This document shows, piece after piece, positions 6,518 to 11,974 of a DNA stretch of 21,104 nucleotides. Below the pieces are notes generated by a model, which was given only the letters and a program-made list of their open reading frames with translations, was not told the DNA's origin and did no database searches. Location of the stretch: positions 1 to 21,104 of the IMG/VR virus record IMGVR_UViG_3300009194_000057. One strand, given 5' to 3'. The DNA comes from a virus. The position numbers and the translations under genes were made by a program. Position 1 is the first letter of the stretch; the number at the start of each line of letters is the position of its first letter.

Positions 6518-6657
6518 TCGACAAGCTGCTTTTAGTCCTGGCCGGCGCTGCCCTGTGCCAATCGTTCTGGGGCGTGGTGATCACCGGCAACTGGGCGGGC
6601 GCGGCTGTGATGGTGCCGCTCTCGGTTCTGGCAATCGTTATTGCGGGAGGCGCGTGA
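6514..6657 (+). CDS. 47-aa membrane micro-protein
   Basis: The frame opens with an ATGA overlap to the preceding stop and shares its final A with the next ATG. The product has two hydrophobic segments, residues about 4-23 (KLLLVLAGAALCQSFWGVVI) and 28-46 (AGAAVMVPLSVLAIVIAGGA), separated by a short TGNW turn. GGGAGG precedes the start. It is the third small membrane protein in the nin-like operon. No function can be assigned. Confidence 0.62.
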   Translation: MIDKLLLVLAGAALCQSFWGVVITGNWAGAAVMVPLSVLAIVIAGGA

Positions 6658-6872
6658 TGATCATGGTAAGCGGACCGGCTGCGCGGCGGCTGGCGAGGGC
6701 GGCGGCCGAGCATGACGCGGCAAGGCTCGCCTACATCCATGCTGACGTTGGCGAGGATCAGGCTGCGTGCGCTCGTCTGGATGACGCGAAGGTCGAGAAG
6801 GACGCCGCTTCTGATGCTGTCGCCGCAGAGCTGATCGAGGCTGGCTACCACGAGATGGAGGGTGACGACTAA
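6657..6872 (+). CDS. small helical protein of unknown function
   Basis: The start at ATG 6657 overlaps the preceding TGA by one base, and GGGAGG lies upstream at about 6645-6650. The 71-aa product is Ala-rich and helical with alternating acidic and basic residues (EDQAACARLDDAKVEKDAASDAVAAELIEAGYHEMEGDD), which suggests a short coiled coil. It ends in a TAATG overlap with the nuclease gene. No family recognised. Confidence 0.65.
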   Translation: MIMVSGPAARRLARAAAEHDAARLAYIHADVGEDQAACARLDDAKVEKDAASDAVAAELIEAGYHEMEGDD

Positions 6873-7372
6873 TGGGCAAGACCTCCCGTACCAAGGGCGC
6901 CAAGGGCGAGCTGCAACTGGCCGCCCTGCTCAACGAGCGCATGGGCCTCTCCCTAACTCGCCGCCTCACCCAGTACCAGTCAGGCGGACATGACCTCGAC
7001 GGCTGGGATGGCGTCCACATCGAGAGCAAGCGCAACAAGACCGCCACTCAAGGCCAGATCGCCGGCTGGTGGCAGCAGACCCTGGAGCAATGCCCCGGTG
7101 GCGAGACGCCTGTGCTGGCCTACCGGGCAGATCGTCAGGACTGGCGGTTCGTCATCCGTCCCAGCGACTGGTCCGGGCCTACTCACGAGCCTATCGAGGT
7201 GACGATTGACGGGTTCGTTGAGTGGGTCAGGCATGGGCGGCAACTCCTCATTCAGTTCGGTGGCATGAATCTCTGCCCGGACTGCGGCAATAAGCGCTGC
7301 CCGAAGGCGACAGATCACCGGAACGCCTGCACCGGCAGCAATGAGCCAGGTCAGGCGGGGAGTCGGTACTGA
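6872..7372 (+). CDS. PD-(D/E)XK nuclease, Holliday-junction resolvase-like, with C-terminal metal finger
   Basis: The 166-aa protein shows the PD-(D/E)XK plan: helix with E13 (KGAKGELQLAALL), the acidic segment GGHDLDGWDGVHIESKR with D41/D43 and the E51-x-K53 pair, then conserved strands. The pattern resembles archaeal Hjc-like and phage resolvase-type nucleases. A C-terminal tail (CPDCG..RCPKATDHRNAC, about 134-152) has four Cys and one His and probably binds zinc. In lambda the same operon position holds Rap, a Holliday-junction nuclease, so resolution of recombination or replication intermediates is likely, though the exact substrate is inferred. It begins in a TAATG overlap. Confidence 0.82.
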   Translation: MGKTSRTKGAKGELQLAALLNERMGLSLTRRLTQYQSGGHDLDGWDGVHIESKRNKTATQGQIAGWWQQTLEQCPGGETPVLAYRADRQDWRFVIRPSDWSGPTHEPIEVTIDGFVEWVRHGRQLLIQFGGMNLCPDCGNKRCPKATDHRNACTGSNEPGQAGSRY

Positions 7373-7437
7373 TGAGCGAGCCAGCAGAGAAGCCCCGCGA
7401 TGCGCGATACCGGAACCAGCCGAGGCCGCAACGATGA
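7372..7437 (+). CDS. 21-aa micro-ORF linking two nin-region genes
   Basis: The frame encodes MSEPAEKPRDARYRNQPRPQ plus a final R. Its start shares a base with the nuclease stop (TGATG) and its stop shares the ATGA of the next start, so it fills the gap exactly. It is highly polar and probably unstructured. It may be a translated coupling peptide rather than a functional protein; the fit is the only support. Confidence 0.4.
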   Translation: MSEPAEKPRDARYRNQPRPQR

Positions 7438-7643
7438 CCTACGGCGTCCGCCCCGAGGGCATGACAGATGCTGACTGGACGCTGGAGTGCCAGGCCAGAA
7501 TGGTCGTCCGGCTTATGCTGGAAGTGCCCAAGGGGCAGCGAGAGGGAATCTTCCGGGAGTGGGAAGGGCGACTACCCGGGGTGACGCGGGAACGCGTCAG
7601 AGAGGCGCTCAGGCAACAAACGGCAACAGCAGGCAACATTTAA
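7434..7643 (+). CDS. small nin-region protein of unknown function
   Basis: ATG 7434 overlaps the micro-ORF stop and gives 69 aa. An in-frame ATG at 7341 lies within the nuclease gene and has no good ribosome binding site, so the short form is preferred. The product (ADWTLECQARMVVRLMLEVPKGQREGIFREWEGRLPGVTRERVREALRQQ) is helical and of a type seen often in gammaproteobacterial phages between the nin genes and the late regulator. It is the last member of the overlapping operon. Function unknown. Confidence 0.7.
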   Translation: MTYGVRPEGMTDADWTLECQARMVVRLMLEVPKGQREGIFREWEGRLPGVTRERVREALRQQTATAGNI

Positions 7644-7663
7644 GGCAACGCGAGGATAACAGC

Positions 7664-8281
7664 ATGCGATACGGGTCAGCGCGCCAGATGATCTTCGAAG
7701 CGTACCGCACGGGCGGCAATAGCGTCCTCGCCGGAGCGATCCAGAAAGCCCGATGGGGCGTGGACGTCCAGCTGAGCAACCGGAACAACAACGATTGGTG
7801 CATCGTGCACGGCCTCGAGGCTGGGGCGGTGATCAGCGCGGTAGAGAGTCAGGCGCCACACCTTCGGTCGCTCGCGCTCTACCTATTCGGGCCGTTCACA
7901 CGAGACGAACTGGCCGAGGACCGCGAGACGGTGCAAATCGCACTGTACCGCAAGCTGCTGTCCGATGGAGTGCGACTACCAGGGCAGGGGAAAGGGCTGC
8001 CCACAGCCGAGCAACTCGAGACCCTGCGCTATCTGTGCGCCGCGGCGATCTATCACCACGGCGAGATCACCTGGCCGTACCGTCGGCAGGGGCTGGCAAC
8101 TCCGCGGACGGTGCAGGCGTGGCTGGCGGACGAGTGCGGCATCGATATTGAGGTGAGGTTCTGGACCCGCACCGACCGCGCCACTTGGGGCGCGGTCTGG
8201 GAGCGGCTGCTTAGAGTGCTGGATAGCTGGGAGGGCGAATGCCTGGCGCCGGTGGCGGCGCTGGTGCCGATGGCGGCTTAG
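7664..8281 (+). CDS. protein at the late-antiterminator (Q) position, unassigned
   Basis: ATG 7664 has GAGGA at 7652-7656, giving 205 aa; upstream extensions lie in the previous gene. The sequence begins MRYGSARQMIFEAYRTGG and has helical segments such as FTRDELAEDRETVQIALYRKLL and a segment LETLRYLCAAAIYHHGEITWPYR. No Cys-rich finger of the classic lambda Q kind is visible. Lambda-like synteny places Q between the nin genes and the lysis genes, so this is the best candidate for the late regulator, but that is inferred from position only. I do not recognise the family. Confidence 0.72.
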   Translation: MRYGSARQMIFEAYRTGGNSVLAGAIQKARWGVDVQLSNRNNNDWCIVHGLEAGAVISAVESQAPHLRSLALYLFGPFTRDELAEDRETVQIALYRKLLSDGVRLPGQGKGLPTAEQLETLRYLCAAAIYHHGEITWPYRRQGLATPRTVQAWLADECGIDIEVRFWTRTDRATWGAVWERLLRVLDSWEGECLAPVAALVPMAA

Positions 8282-8334
8282 ACGAAAGGATAATGAAATT
8301 CTTTCTTGCGTGGTGATACCAAGGGTGCTACCTT
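8281..8334 (+). promoter_or_regulatory. repeated promoter unit, copy 1
   Basis: The box GACGAAAGGATAA (8281-8293) is followed by a T-rich stretch, TTGCGT (8306-8311), a 17-bp spacer and TACCTT (8329-8334). The same arrangement recurs at 9061-9114. It begins right after the stop of the preceding gene and drives the gene at 8383. A shared regulator binding the 13-bp box, or an UP-like role, is inferred. Confidence 0.6.
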
Positions 8335-8382
8335 TAATCATGTGAGGCGAGCGAAGCCTACAATCGAAAACAGGAGCTGAAA

Positions 8383-8628
8383 ATGTATAACGACGACACA
8401 ATCGAAAAGACCCTTTATGCCGTATTTGCTGACGGTACCTACTGGGGGAGCTGGTCTGCTGATACGCCTGAAGCGGCGACGCAAATGGCGGCAGACGAGA
8501 TCGGTACGAATGGAGATACCGAAGGCTTTATCGCCTTTGAAGTCACCCCGGATGAACGAGAGCAGGTCGATCGCTGGTGGGAAGAGGGTGCCGATGCCGC
8601 GACTATTCCCAAGTGTGTCGAGCACTAA
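8383..8628 (+). CDS. small acidic accessory protein
   Basis: The 81-aa product starts at ATG 8383 with AGGAG nine bases upstream. It is strongly acidic with a beta-rich N-terminus (YAVFADGTYWGSWSADTPEAATQMAADEIG), then a helical tail ending EEGADAATIPKCVEH. It lies alone between promoter unit 1 and a GC-rich terminator-like hairpin, so it looks like a monocistronic accessory unit. Small acidic proteins of this kind are frequent in phage accessory blocks and some mimic DNA, but there is no direct evidence here. Confidence 0.7.
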   Translation: MYNDDTIEKTLYAVFADGTYWGSWSADTPEAATQMAADEIGTNGDTEGFIAFEVTPDEREQVDRWWEEGADAATIPKCVEH

Positions 8629-8636
8629 AACCCGTC

Positions 8637-8660
8637 GCCCCGGTCATGTGCCGGGGCTTT
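8637..8660 (+). terminator. terminator-like hairpin after the first accessory gene
   Basis: GCCCCGG (8637-8643) and CCGGGGC (8651-8657) form a perfect 7-bp stem with a 7-base loop, followed by TTT. The 3' half repeats the hairpin at 1915-1952. It separates the gene at 8383 from the next one, probably allowing partial read-through. Confidence 0.65.
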
Positions 8661-8676
8661 GCACTGGAGATACGCA

Positions 8677-9030
8677 ATGACCGATACAGCCCGCAACAAA
8701 AAACGCCCGAGCATCTATCTGAGCCCGCCATTGGAGCGTGTCGTCGATAATCTGCGTCGAGGGCAAAGCCTGAGCGCCCGCCTGGCCGAGATCGCCGAGC
8801 GCTATCAACTGGTGTGCAGCAAGCCGCCGGAGCTCACAGACGACGAGCGTCAGTTGCTGGGCAATACGCTGTCCGGCTCATTCATCGAACCGCTGTTGAT
8901 CAAGCACCTGGATGCCGAGCTCGAAGACAGCGATGCCGGCGACACTTCGGCGCTGCGGGATCTCGCCGCTAAGATTCGCGAGATGAGCTATGCCGAGCGC
9001 GTGGCATTAATCGAGTCGATTGGGTTCTAA
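8677..9030 (+). CDS. accessory protein, helical, possible DNA-binding N-terminus
   Basis: ATG 8677 has GGAG about eight bases upstream and gives 117 aa; an in-frame ATG at 8659 lies in the hairpin. The N-terminus KKRPSIYLSPPLERVVDNLRRGQSLSARLAEIAERYQ looks like a strand followed by two helices, as in ribbon-helix-helix regulators, and the remainder is acidic and helical. It has no obvious promoter of its own apart from read-through of the hairpin at 8637. It could be a small regulator of the accessory block; the family is not recognised with confidence. Confidence 0.7.
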   Translation: MTDTARNKKRPSIYLSPPLERVVDNLRRGQSLSARLAEIAERYQLVCSKPPELTDDERQLLGNTLSGSFIEPLLIKHLDAELEDSDAGDTSALRDLAAKIREMSYAERVALIESIGF

Positions 9031-9060
9031 GCGTCTTCGCTGAAACGCGGTTGCCACCTA

Positions 9061-9114
9061 GACGAAAGGATAAGTAATTTATTCCTTGCATTGTTCGTAA
9101 TCGCGAACTAAGAT
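9061..9114 (+). promoter_or_regulatory. repeated promoter unit, copy 2
   Basis: GACGAAAGGATAA (9061-9073) is followed by TTGCAT (9086-9091), 17 bp and TAAGAT (9109-9114), the same plan as at 8281. The spacer contains the inverted repeat GTTCG...CGAAC (9093-9108), a possible operator. It drives the gene at 9170. Confidence 0.62.
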
Positions 9115-9169
9115 TCGAATTACAGGGTTCGAGATCGGCTCGACCCGGCTCTACAGAGAGATCGACATC

Positions 9170-9454
9170 ATGACTACCTACCTCAGCAACGCCATTGCCA
9201 ACGCCACCTCACTCGAGCAAGTCGTCGAGTACGTCAACGAAGGCACCTGCGAAGGCATGGAGGGCATCGAGTTCACATCCGACATGCTCGCCGGTCAGTA
9301 TGCCTGGCAGGCTGCGAAAGACGCGGATGATGGCGAGATCACCGAATACCATATCGAGGGTCAGCTTGAGTATCTGCGCGATGCCGGCGGCGTGTTCAAC
9401 GGACAGAACGCAATTGCCCACGGCATGAAGATCGTCGCAGCCGATTCTGAATAA
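9170..9454 (+). CDS. small acidic accessory protein
   Basis: The 94-aa product is acidic (DMLAGQYAWQAAKDADDGEITEYHIEGQLEYLRDAGG) and predicted helical. Its start at ATG 9170 is preceded by AGAGAG. It is the second gene expressed from a GACGAAAGGATAA-type promoter and, like the gene at 8383, is followed closely by a GC-rich hairpin. The two proteins share acidity and size but not obvious sequence. Function unknown; expression with the gene at 8383 is inferred from the shared promoter. Confidence 0.7.
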   Translation: MTTYLSNAIANATSLEQVVEYVNEGTCEGMEGIEFTSDMLAGQYAWQAAKDADDGEITEYHIEGQLEYLRDAGGVFNGQNAIAHGMKIVAADSE

Positions 9455-9470
9455 CCCCGCGCACTATCCT

Positions 9471-9491
9471 GCCCCGGCCCAGCGCTGGGGC
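9471..9491 (+). terminator. GC-rich hairpin between accessory genes
   Basis: GCCCCGGC pairs with GCTGGGGC (one G-T wobble), an 8-bp stem with a 5-base loop, followed by CTTCTGTTG. The T tract is poor, so termination would be partial. The next ribosome binding site follows within 15 bases. Confidence 0.5.
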
Positions 9492-9508
9492 CTTCTGTTG
9501 GAGCTGAT

Positions 9509-9889
9509 ATGAACGGGAAAGAACTCCAGGCGCTGCGCAAGTTCTGCATGCTGGACGTGCGTGAAGCCGCCGAAGTTATCGGCAAGGTATCGCCGCGCAG
9601 CTGGCAATACTGGGAAGCCGGACGCAGCTCGGTGCCGGAGGACGTGGAAGACCTGATGAACGGCATCATGACCATGCGGCAGGAGCTGCTCGCGCGCCTC
9701 GAGAGTGAAGCATGGGAACATAGCGACGACCCTCAGGATGAGCATGGAGATCGCCTACCCGTGCCTTTCTACGCAACGCATGAGGAGTACGCGAAAGCGC
9801 ATCCCGAGCAGGGTGGCGTTATTGCGTGGCGCTGCCATCAGTCGGTTGTCTCAGAGCTGTATGCCAATCACCTGGTGACGCTTACCTGA
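9509..9889 (+). CDS. YdiL/DUF1870-like helix-turn-helix protein
   Basis: The 126-aa protein has an N-terminal helix-turn-helix-like region (MNGKELQALRKFCMLDVREA, then SPRSWQYWEAGRSSVPEDVED) and a C-terminal domain whose FYATHEEYAKAHPEQGG...WRCHQSVVSELYANHL matches the Escherichia coli YdiL pattern (a DLTAFQ...YPDG...W..YQSVAAELYA layout). Family membership is recalled, not searched. The start at ATG 9509 has GGAG about ten bases upstream. It is the last gene before the candidate late promoter and terminator, so it could regulate the accessory block or late genes; that is inference. Confidence 0.8.
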   Translation: MNGKELQALRKFCMLDVREAAEVIGKVSPRSWQYWEAGRSSVPEDVEDLMNGIMTMRQELLARLESEAWEHSDDPQDEHGDRLPVPFYATHEEYAKAHPEQGGVIAWRCHQSVVSELYANHLVTLT

Positions 9890-9893
9890 CTGC

Positions 9894-9922
9894 TTGCCAC
9901 CTGCATCATTTTCGCTTACGCT
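9894..9922 (+). promoter_or_regulatory. candidate late promoter upstream of the lysis genes
   Basis: TTGCCA (9894-9899, 5 of 6) is followed after 17 bp by TACGCT (9917-9922, 3 of 6). A strong terminator follows at 9943, so the transcript would be only some tens of bases unless antiterminated, as at lambda pR'. The -10 is weak and the call is tentative. Confidence 0.42.
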
Positions 9923-9942
9923 GCCAACATGATCGGATACTA

Positions 9943-9973
9943 CGCCCTGGCATTTGCCGGGGCGTTTTCGTTT
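9943..9973 (+). terminator. Rho-independent terminator before the lysis genes
   Basis: CGCCCTGGC (9943-9951) and GCCGGGGCG (9956-9964) form a 9-bp stem with one wobble and an ATTT loop, followed by TTTTCGTTT. This is the clearest intrinsic terminator in the window and would block late transcription without an antiterminator. Confidence 0.82.
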
Positions 9974-10029
9974 CCGCTCCACGCATCCCAAGGCCCTGCC
10001 ATCCCCTGGCGGGACCTTCTTGTTTCTCC

Positions 10030-10045
10030 CACGCCGTGAGGCGCC
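10030..10045 (+). repeat. 16-bp repeat, copy 1
   Basis: CACGCCGTGAGGCGCC is identical to the copies at 11875-11890 and 11912-11927. This copy lies just before the endolysin ribosome binding site. Confidence 0.75.
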
Positions 10046-10054
10046 GGAGGCCTT

Positions 10055-10657
10055 ATGCCCCGCATCACCCCCGAGAAGTCCGGTAGCCGCAACCTGTGCG
10101 CCTTCCTCGACATGATCGCCTATGCCGAGATCGGCGCGCGCATGCTTAACGACAGCGACGACGGCTACAACGTCCTGGTTGGCTCGCTGCCCGGCAAGAT
10201 GCAGCTGTTCGACAGCTATTCCGATCATCCGCGCAAGGTGATTCAGGTCAGCGCCAACCTGCGCTCGTCTGCTGCCGGTCGCTACCAGATCCTCAGTCGC
10301 TTCTGGGACCACTACAAACGGCAGCTCGACCTGCCCGATTTCGGGCCGGTGAGCCAGGACCGCTACGCCATCCAGCAGATCCGCGAGCAGCGTGCTCTGG
10401 ATGACGTGCACGCCGGACGCTTCGACCGGGCCGTGGGCAAGGTGGCCAACATCTGGGCGAGCATGCCCGGCGCCGGCTATGGGCAGCACGAGCGCAAGCT
10501 CGACGAGCTTCGCCAGGCCTATATCGATGCCGGTGGCCGATTCGAGGGCGATACCGAGGAGCCGGCGCAAGACACAGAGCGCCCCGGCCAGCTGGATCGC
10601 ATTGAAGCCAAGGTGGATCAGCTGATTGCCCTGCAGCTGCGTGACGGAGGTGCCTGA
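10055..10657 (+). CDS. lambda R-type endolysin (GH104 lytic transglycosylase)
   Basis: The 200-aa enzyme closely follows lambda R: FLDMIAYAE with the catalytic glutamate E25, FDSYSDHPRKVIQV, SSAAGRYQILSRFWDHYKRQLDLPDF, QDRYAIQQIREQRAL, and NIWASMPGAGYGQHERKLDELR. It cleaves the glycan strands of peptidoglycan with formation of 1,6-anhydromuramic acid. There is no signal peptide, so release depends on a holin. Compared with lambda R (158 aa) it carries about 40 extra C-terminal residues (EEPAQDTERPGQLDRIEAKVDQLIALQL), a likely short coiled coil. GGAGG lies five bases upstream of ATG 10055. It overlaps the next gene (TGATG). Confidence 0.95.
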   Translation: MPRITPEKSGSRNLCAFLDMIAYAEIGARMLNDSDDGYNVLVGSLPGKMQLFDSYSDHPRKVIQVSANLRSSAAGRYQILSRFWDHYKRQLDLPDFGPVSQDRYAIQQIREQRALDDVHAGRFDRAVGKVANIWASMPGAGYGQHERKLDELRQAYIDAGGRFEGDTEEPAQDTERPGQLDRIEAKVDQLIALQLRDGGA

Positions 10658-10962
10658 TGGCTGCCGAGGAGCGCAACGTGAAACCGTCAGTCTTCGAGCG
10701 CCATATGCAGACCGGAATTCAAATCCTGCTGGTGGCGCTGATCATGTGGGCCGGGACCGAGCTGGTGAAGCTGGGCCAGCAGTCGATGGTCCTGGAAGAG
10801 CGCCTGACCAGTCAGGGGGCGCTGCTCAACGAGCTGCGCGCCGAGCTGCGGGAGTGGGGCGACCTCTACTATCGCCGCTCCGATGCCCAGCGCGACCTGG
10901 ATGACATCGAGAACCGTATCGACAGCCTGGACAGCCGCGTGTCGGCACTGGAGGGCAGGTAA
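10657..10962 (+). CDS. membrane-anchored coiled-coil lysis protein, spanin- or holin-like
   Basis: The 101-aa product has one transmembrane helix at residues about 20-38 (GIQILLVALIMWAGTELV) and a long hydrophilic coiled coil (MVLEERLTSQGALLNELRAELREW...DLDDIENRIDSLDSRVSALEGR). An N-terminal membrane anchor plus coiled coil is the layout of an i-spanin, but small phage accessory holins also look like this. No lipoprotein partner (o-spanin) is found overlapping or near it. It lies between endolysin and holin with one-base overlaps on both sides, which supports a lysis role. Confidence 0.72.
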   Translation: MAAEERNVKPSVFERHMQTGIQILLVALIMWAGTELVKLGQQSMVLEERLTSQGALLNELRAELREWGDLYYRRSDAQRDLDDIENRIDSLDSRVSALEGR

Positions 10963-11513
10963 TGGAGTGGCGTGATGTCGCAGAGACCGTGGGCAAGATC
11001 GCGCCGGCTGCTGGCGGTGCCCTTGGTGGTCCAGCGGGTGCTGCAGTTGGTGGTCTCCTCGCTCGTGCTCTGGGTGTGGCAGAGCAGCCAGAAGCGGTGG
11101 CGCAGGCGGTGCAGGCAGACCCCGAGGCGGCCGAGCGCCTCAAGCGCCTCGACCAGGAGCACGAACGGGAGATCCTGAGCCTGACCCTGCAGGCCGAGAC
11201 TACCCGGATGACCGCGATCAACAAGACGATGCGCGCCGAGCTGGGCAGCGACTCGGCATGGCGCGCCGGCTGGCGGCCGTTCAACGGTTGGATGCTGGCA
11301 CTCAGCCTGGCCGCAGTGAACTTTGGCCTGGTTGCCGTGGTGCTGCGTGACCCGACGCAGCTGGCCCAGGTGGTGGACGTGCTGATCTGGTCCGTGGTCG
11401 CCCAGGGCGCCGTGCAGGGCGTGAACATCAAGCAGCGCTCCAACGACAAGGCTCGCCAGCTGGGGCAGGTCCCCGGCGGCTTCATGGACCTGGTCAAGGG
11501 CATCCGCAAGTAA
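10962..11513 (+). CDS. GTA-type 3TM holin
   Basis: The 183-aa product matches the 3TM holin family described for gene transfer agents: TVGKIAPAAGGALGGPAGAAVGGLLARALGV near the N-terminus, a charged helical segment (DPEAAERLKRLDQEHEREI), then an amphipathic region with WRAGWRPFNGWMLALSLAAVNFGLVAVVL and VVDVLIWSVVAQGAVQGVNI as transmembrane helices. Holins permeabilise the inner membrane to release endolysin. It starts in a TAATG overlap with the coiled-coil gene. Annotation is by family recollection and topology. Confidence 0.85.
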   Translation: MEWRDVAETVGKIAPAAGGALGGPAGAAVGGLLARALGVAEQPEAVAQAVQADPEAAERLKRLDQEHEREILSLTLQAETTRMTAINKTMRAELGSDSAWRAGWRPFNGWMLALSLAAVNFGLVAVVLRDPTQLAQVVDVLIWSVVAQGAVQGVNIKQRSNDKARQLGQVPGGFMDLVKGIRK

Positions 11514-11527
11514 CCGAGGCTACTCCC

Positions 11528-11851
11528 ATGAGCGAAGTGTTCATCCACGCCGACGACTCGCCCCATCATGCCAAGCCCGAGGACGCCATCCCGCGCTACC
11601 AGAGCCACAAGGTGGTCAGGGCGCTGAAGATCGGCGTGATCCTCGAGACCGACCTCGATAGCGGCATCATGGTATTCGAGCCTGAGGACCAGACGCTGGG
11701 AATAGAGCGTGTCGAGACCCGCCCGGGCTGGCTGGATCGCTACGCCCCCGATCTTGGGGCCGATGATCTTGGTTACTGGGTCCAGTACGAAGATGGCTTC
11801 TCGTCCTGGTCGCCAACCGAAGCATTCGAGAGCGGCTATAGCCGCATCTGA
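11528..11851 (+). CDS. small late protein of unknown function
   Basis: The 107-aa acidic product has a conserved-looking body (YQSHKVVRALKIGVILETDL and DDLGYWVQYEDGFSSWSPTEAF) of a type widely seen in phages near lysis genes. No catalytic motif is visible. The start at ATG 11528 has GAGG about ten bases upstream. It ends in the 14-bp palindrome GCGGCTATAGCCGC, which may belong to the adjacent packaging region rather than to the protein's own function. Confidence 0.75.
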   Translation: MSEVFIHADDSPHHAKPEDAIPRYQSHKVVRALKIGVILETDLDSGIMVFEPEDQTLGIERVETRPGWLDRYAPDLGADDLGYWVQYEDGFSSWSPTEAFESGYSRI

Positions 11852-11874
11852 CCGAATCCCCGAGGGGATAGGGC

Positions 11875-11890
11875 CACGCCGTGAGGCGCC
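11875..11890 (+). repeat. 16-bp repeat, copy 2
   Basis: CACGCCGTGAGGCGCC, identical to the copies at 10030 and 11912. It lies in the gap upstream of the small-terminase candidate. Confidence 0.8.
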
Positions 11891-11911
11891 GCCCGCCTTT
11901 TCAACCCGCGG

Positions 11912-11927
11912 CACGCCGTGAGGCGCC
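11912..11927 (+). repeat. 16-bp repeat, copy 3
   Basis: CACGCCGTGAGGCGCC, 37 bp after copy 2, about 3.5 turns of DNA. A degenerate relative follows at 11951-11962. Confidence 0.8.
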
Positions 11928-11974
11928 CGCACCCTACAACGGAGACGCCGCCCGTGAGGGCCGCGTAGACGACC

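Larger units (their letters stand above)
11832..11966. promoter_or_regulatory. symmetry-rich candidate cos/pac region before the terminase genes
   Basis: Within 135 bp lie a perfect palindrome GCGGCTATAGCCGC (11832-11845), a near-palindrome ATCCCCGAGGGGAT (11856-11869), two exact 16-bp repeats (11875-11890 and 11912-11927) and a shorter relative CCCGTGAGGGCC (11951-11962). In lambda the cos site, with 16-bp terminase-binding R sites, lies just before the small terminase gene; this region has the same place. Packaging function is inferred. Confidence 0.45.

Noticed and set aside
9930-10040. A 36-codon frame beginning MIGYYALAFAGAFSFPLHAS
   Set aside because: It resembles a signal peptide but lies across a strong terminator hairpin and has no ribosome binding site.
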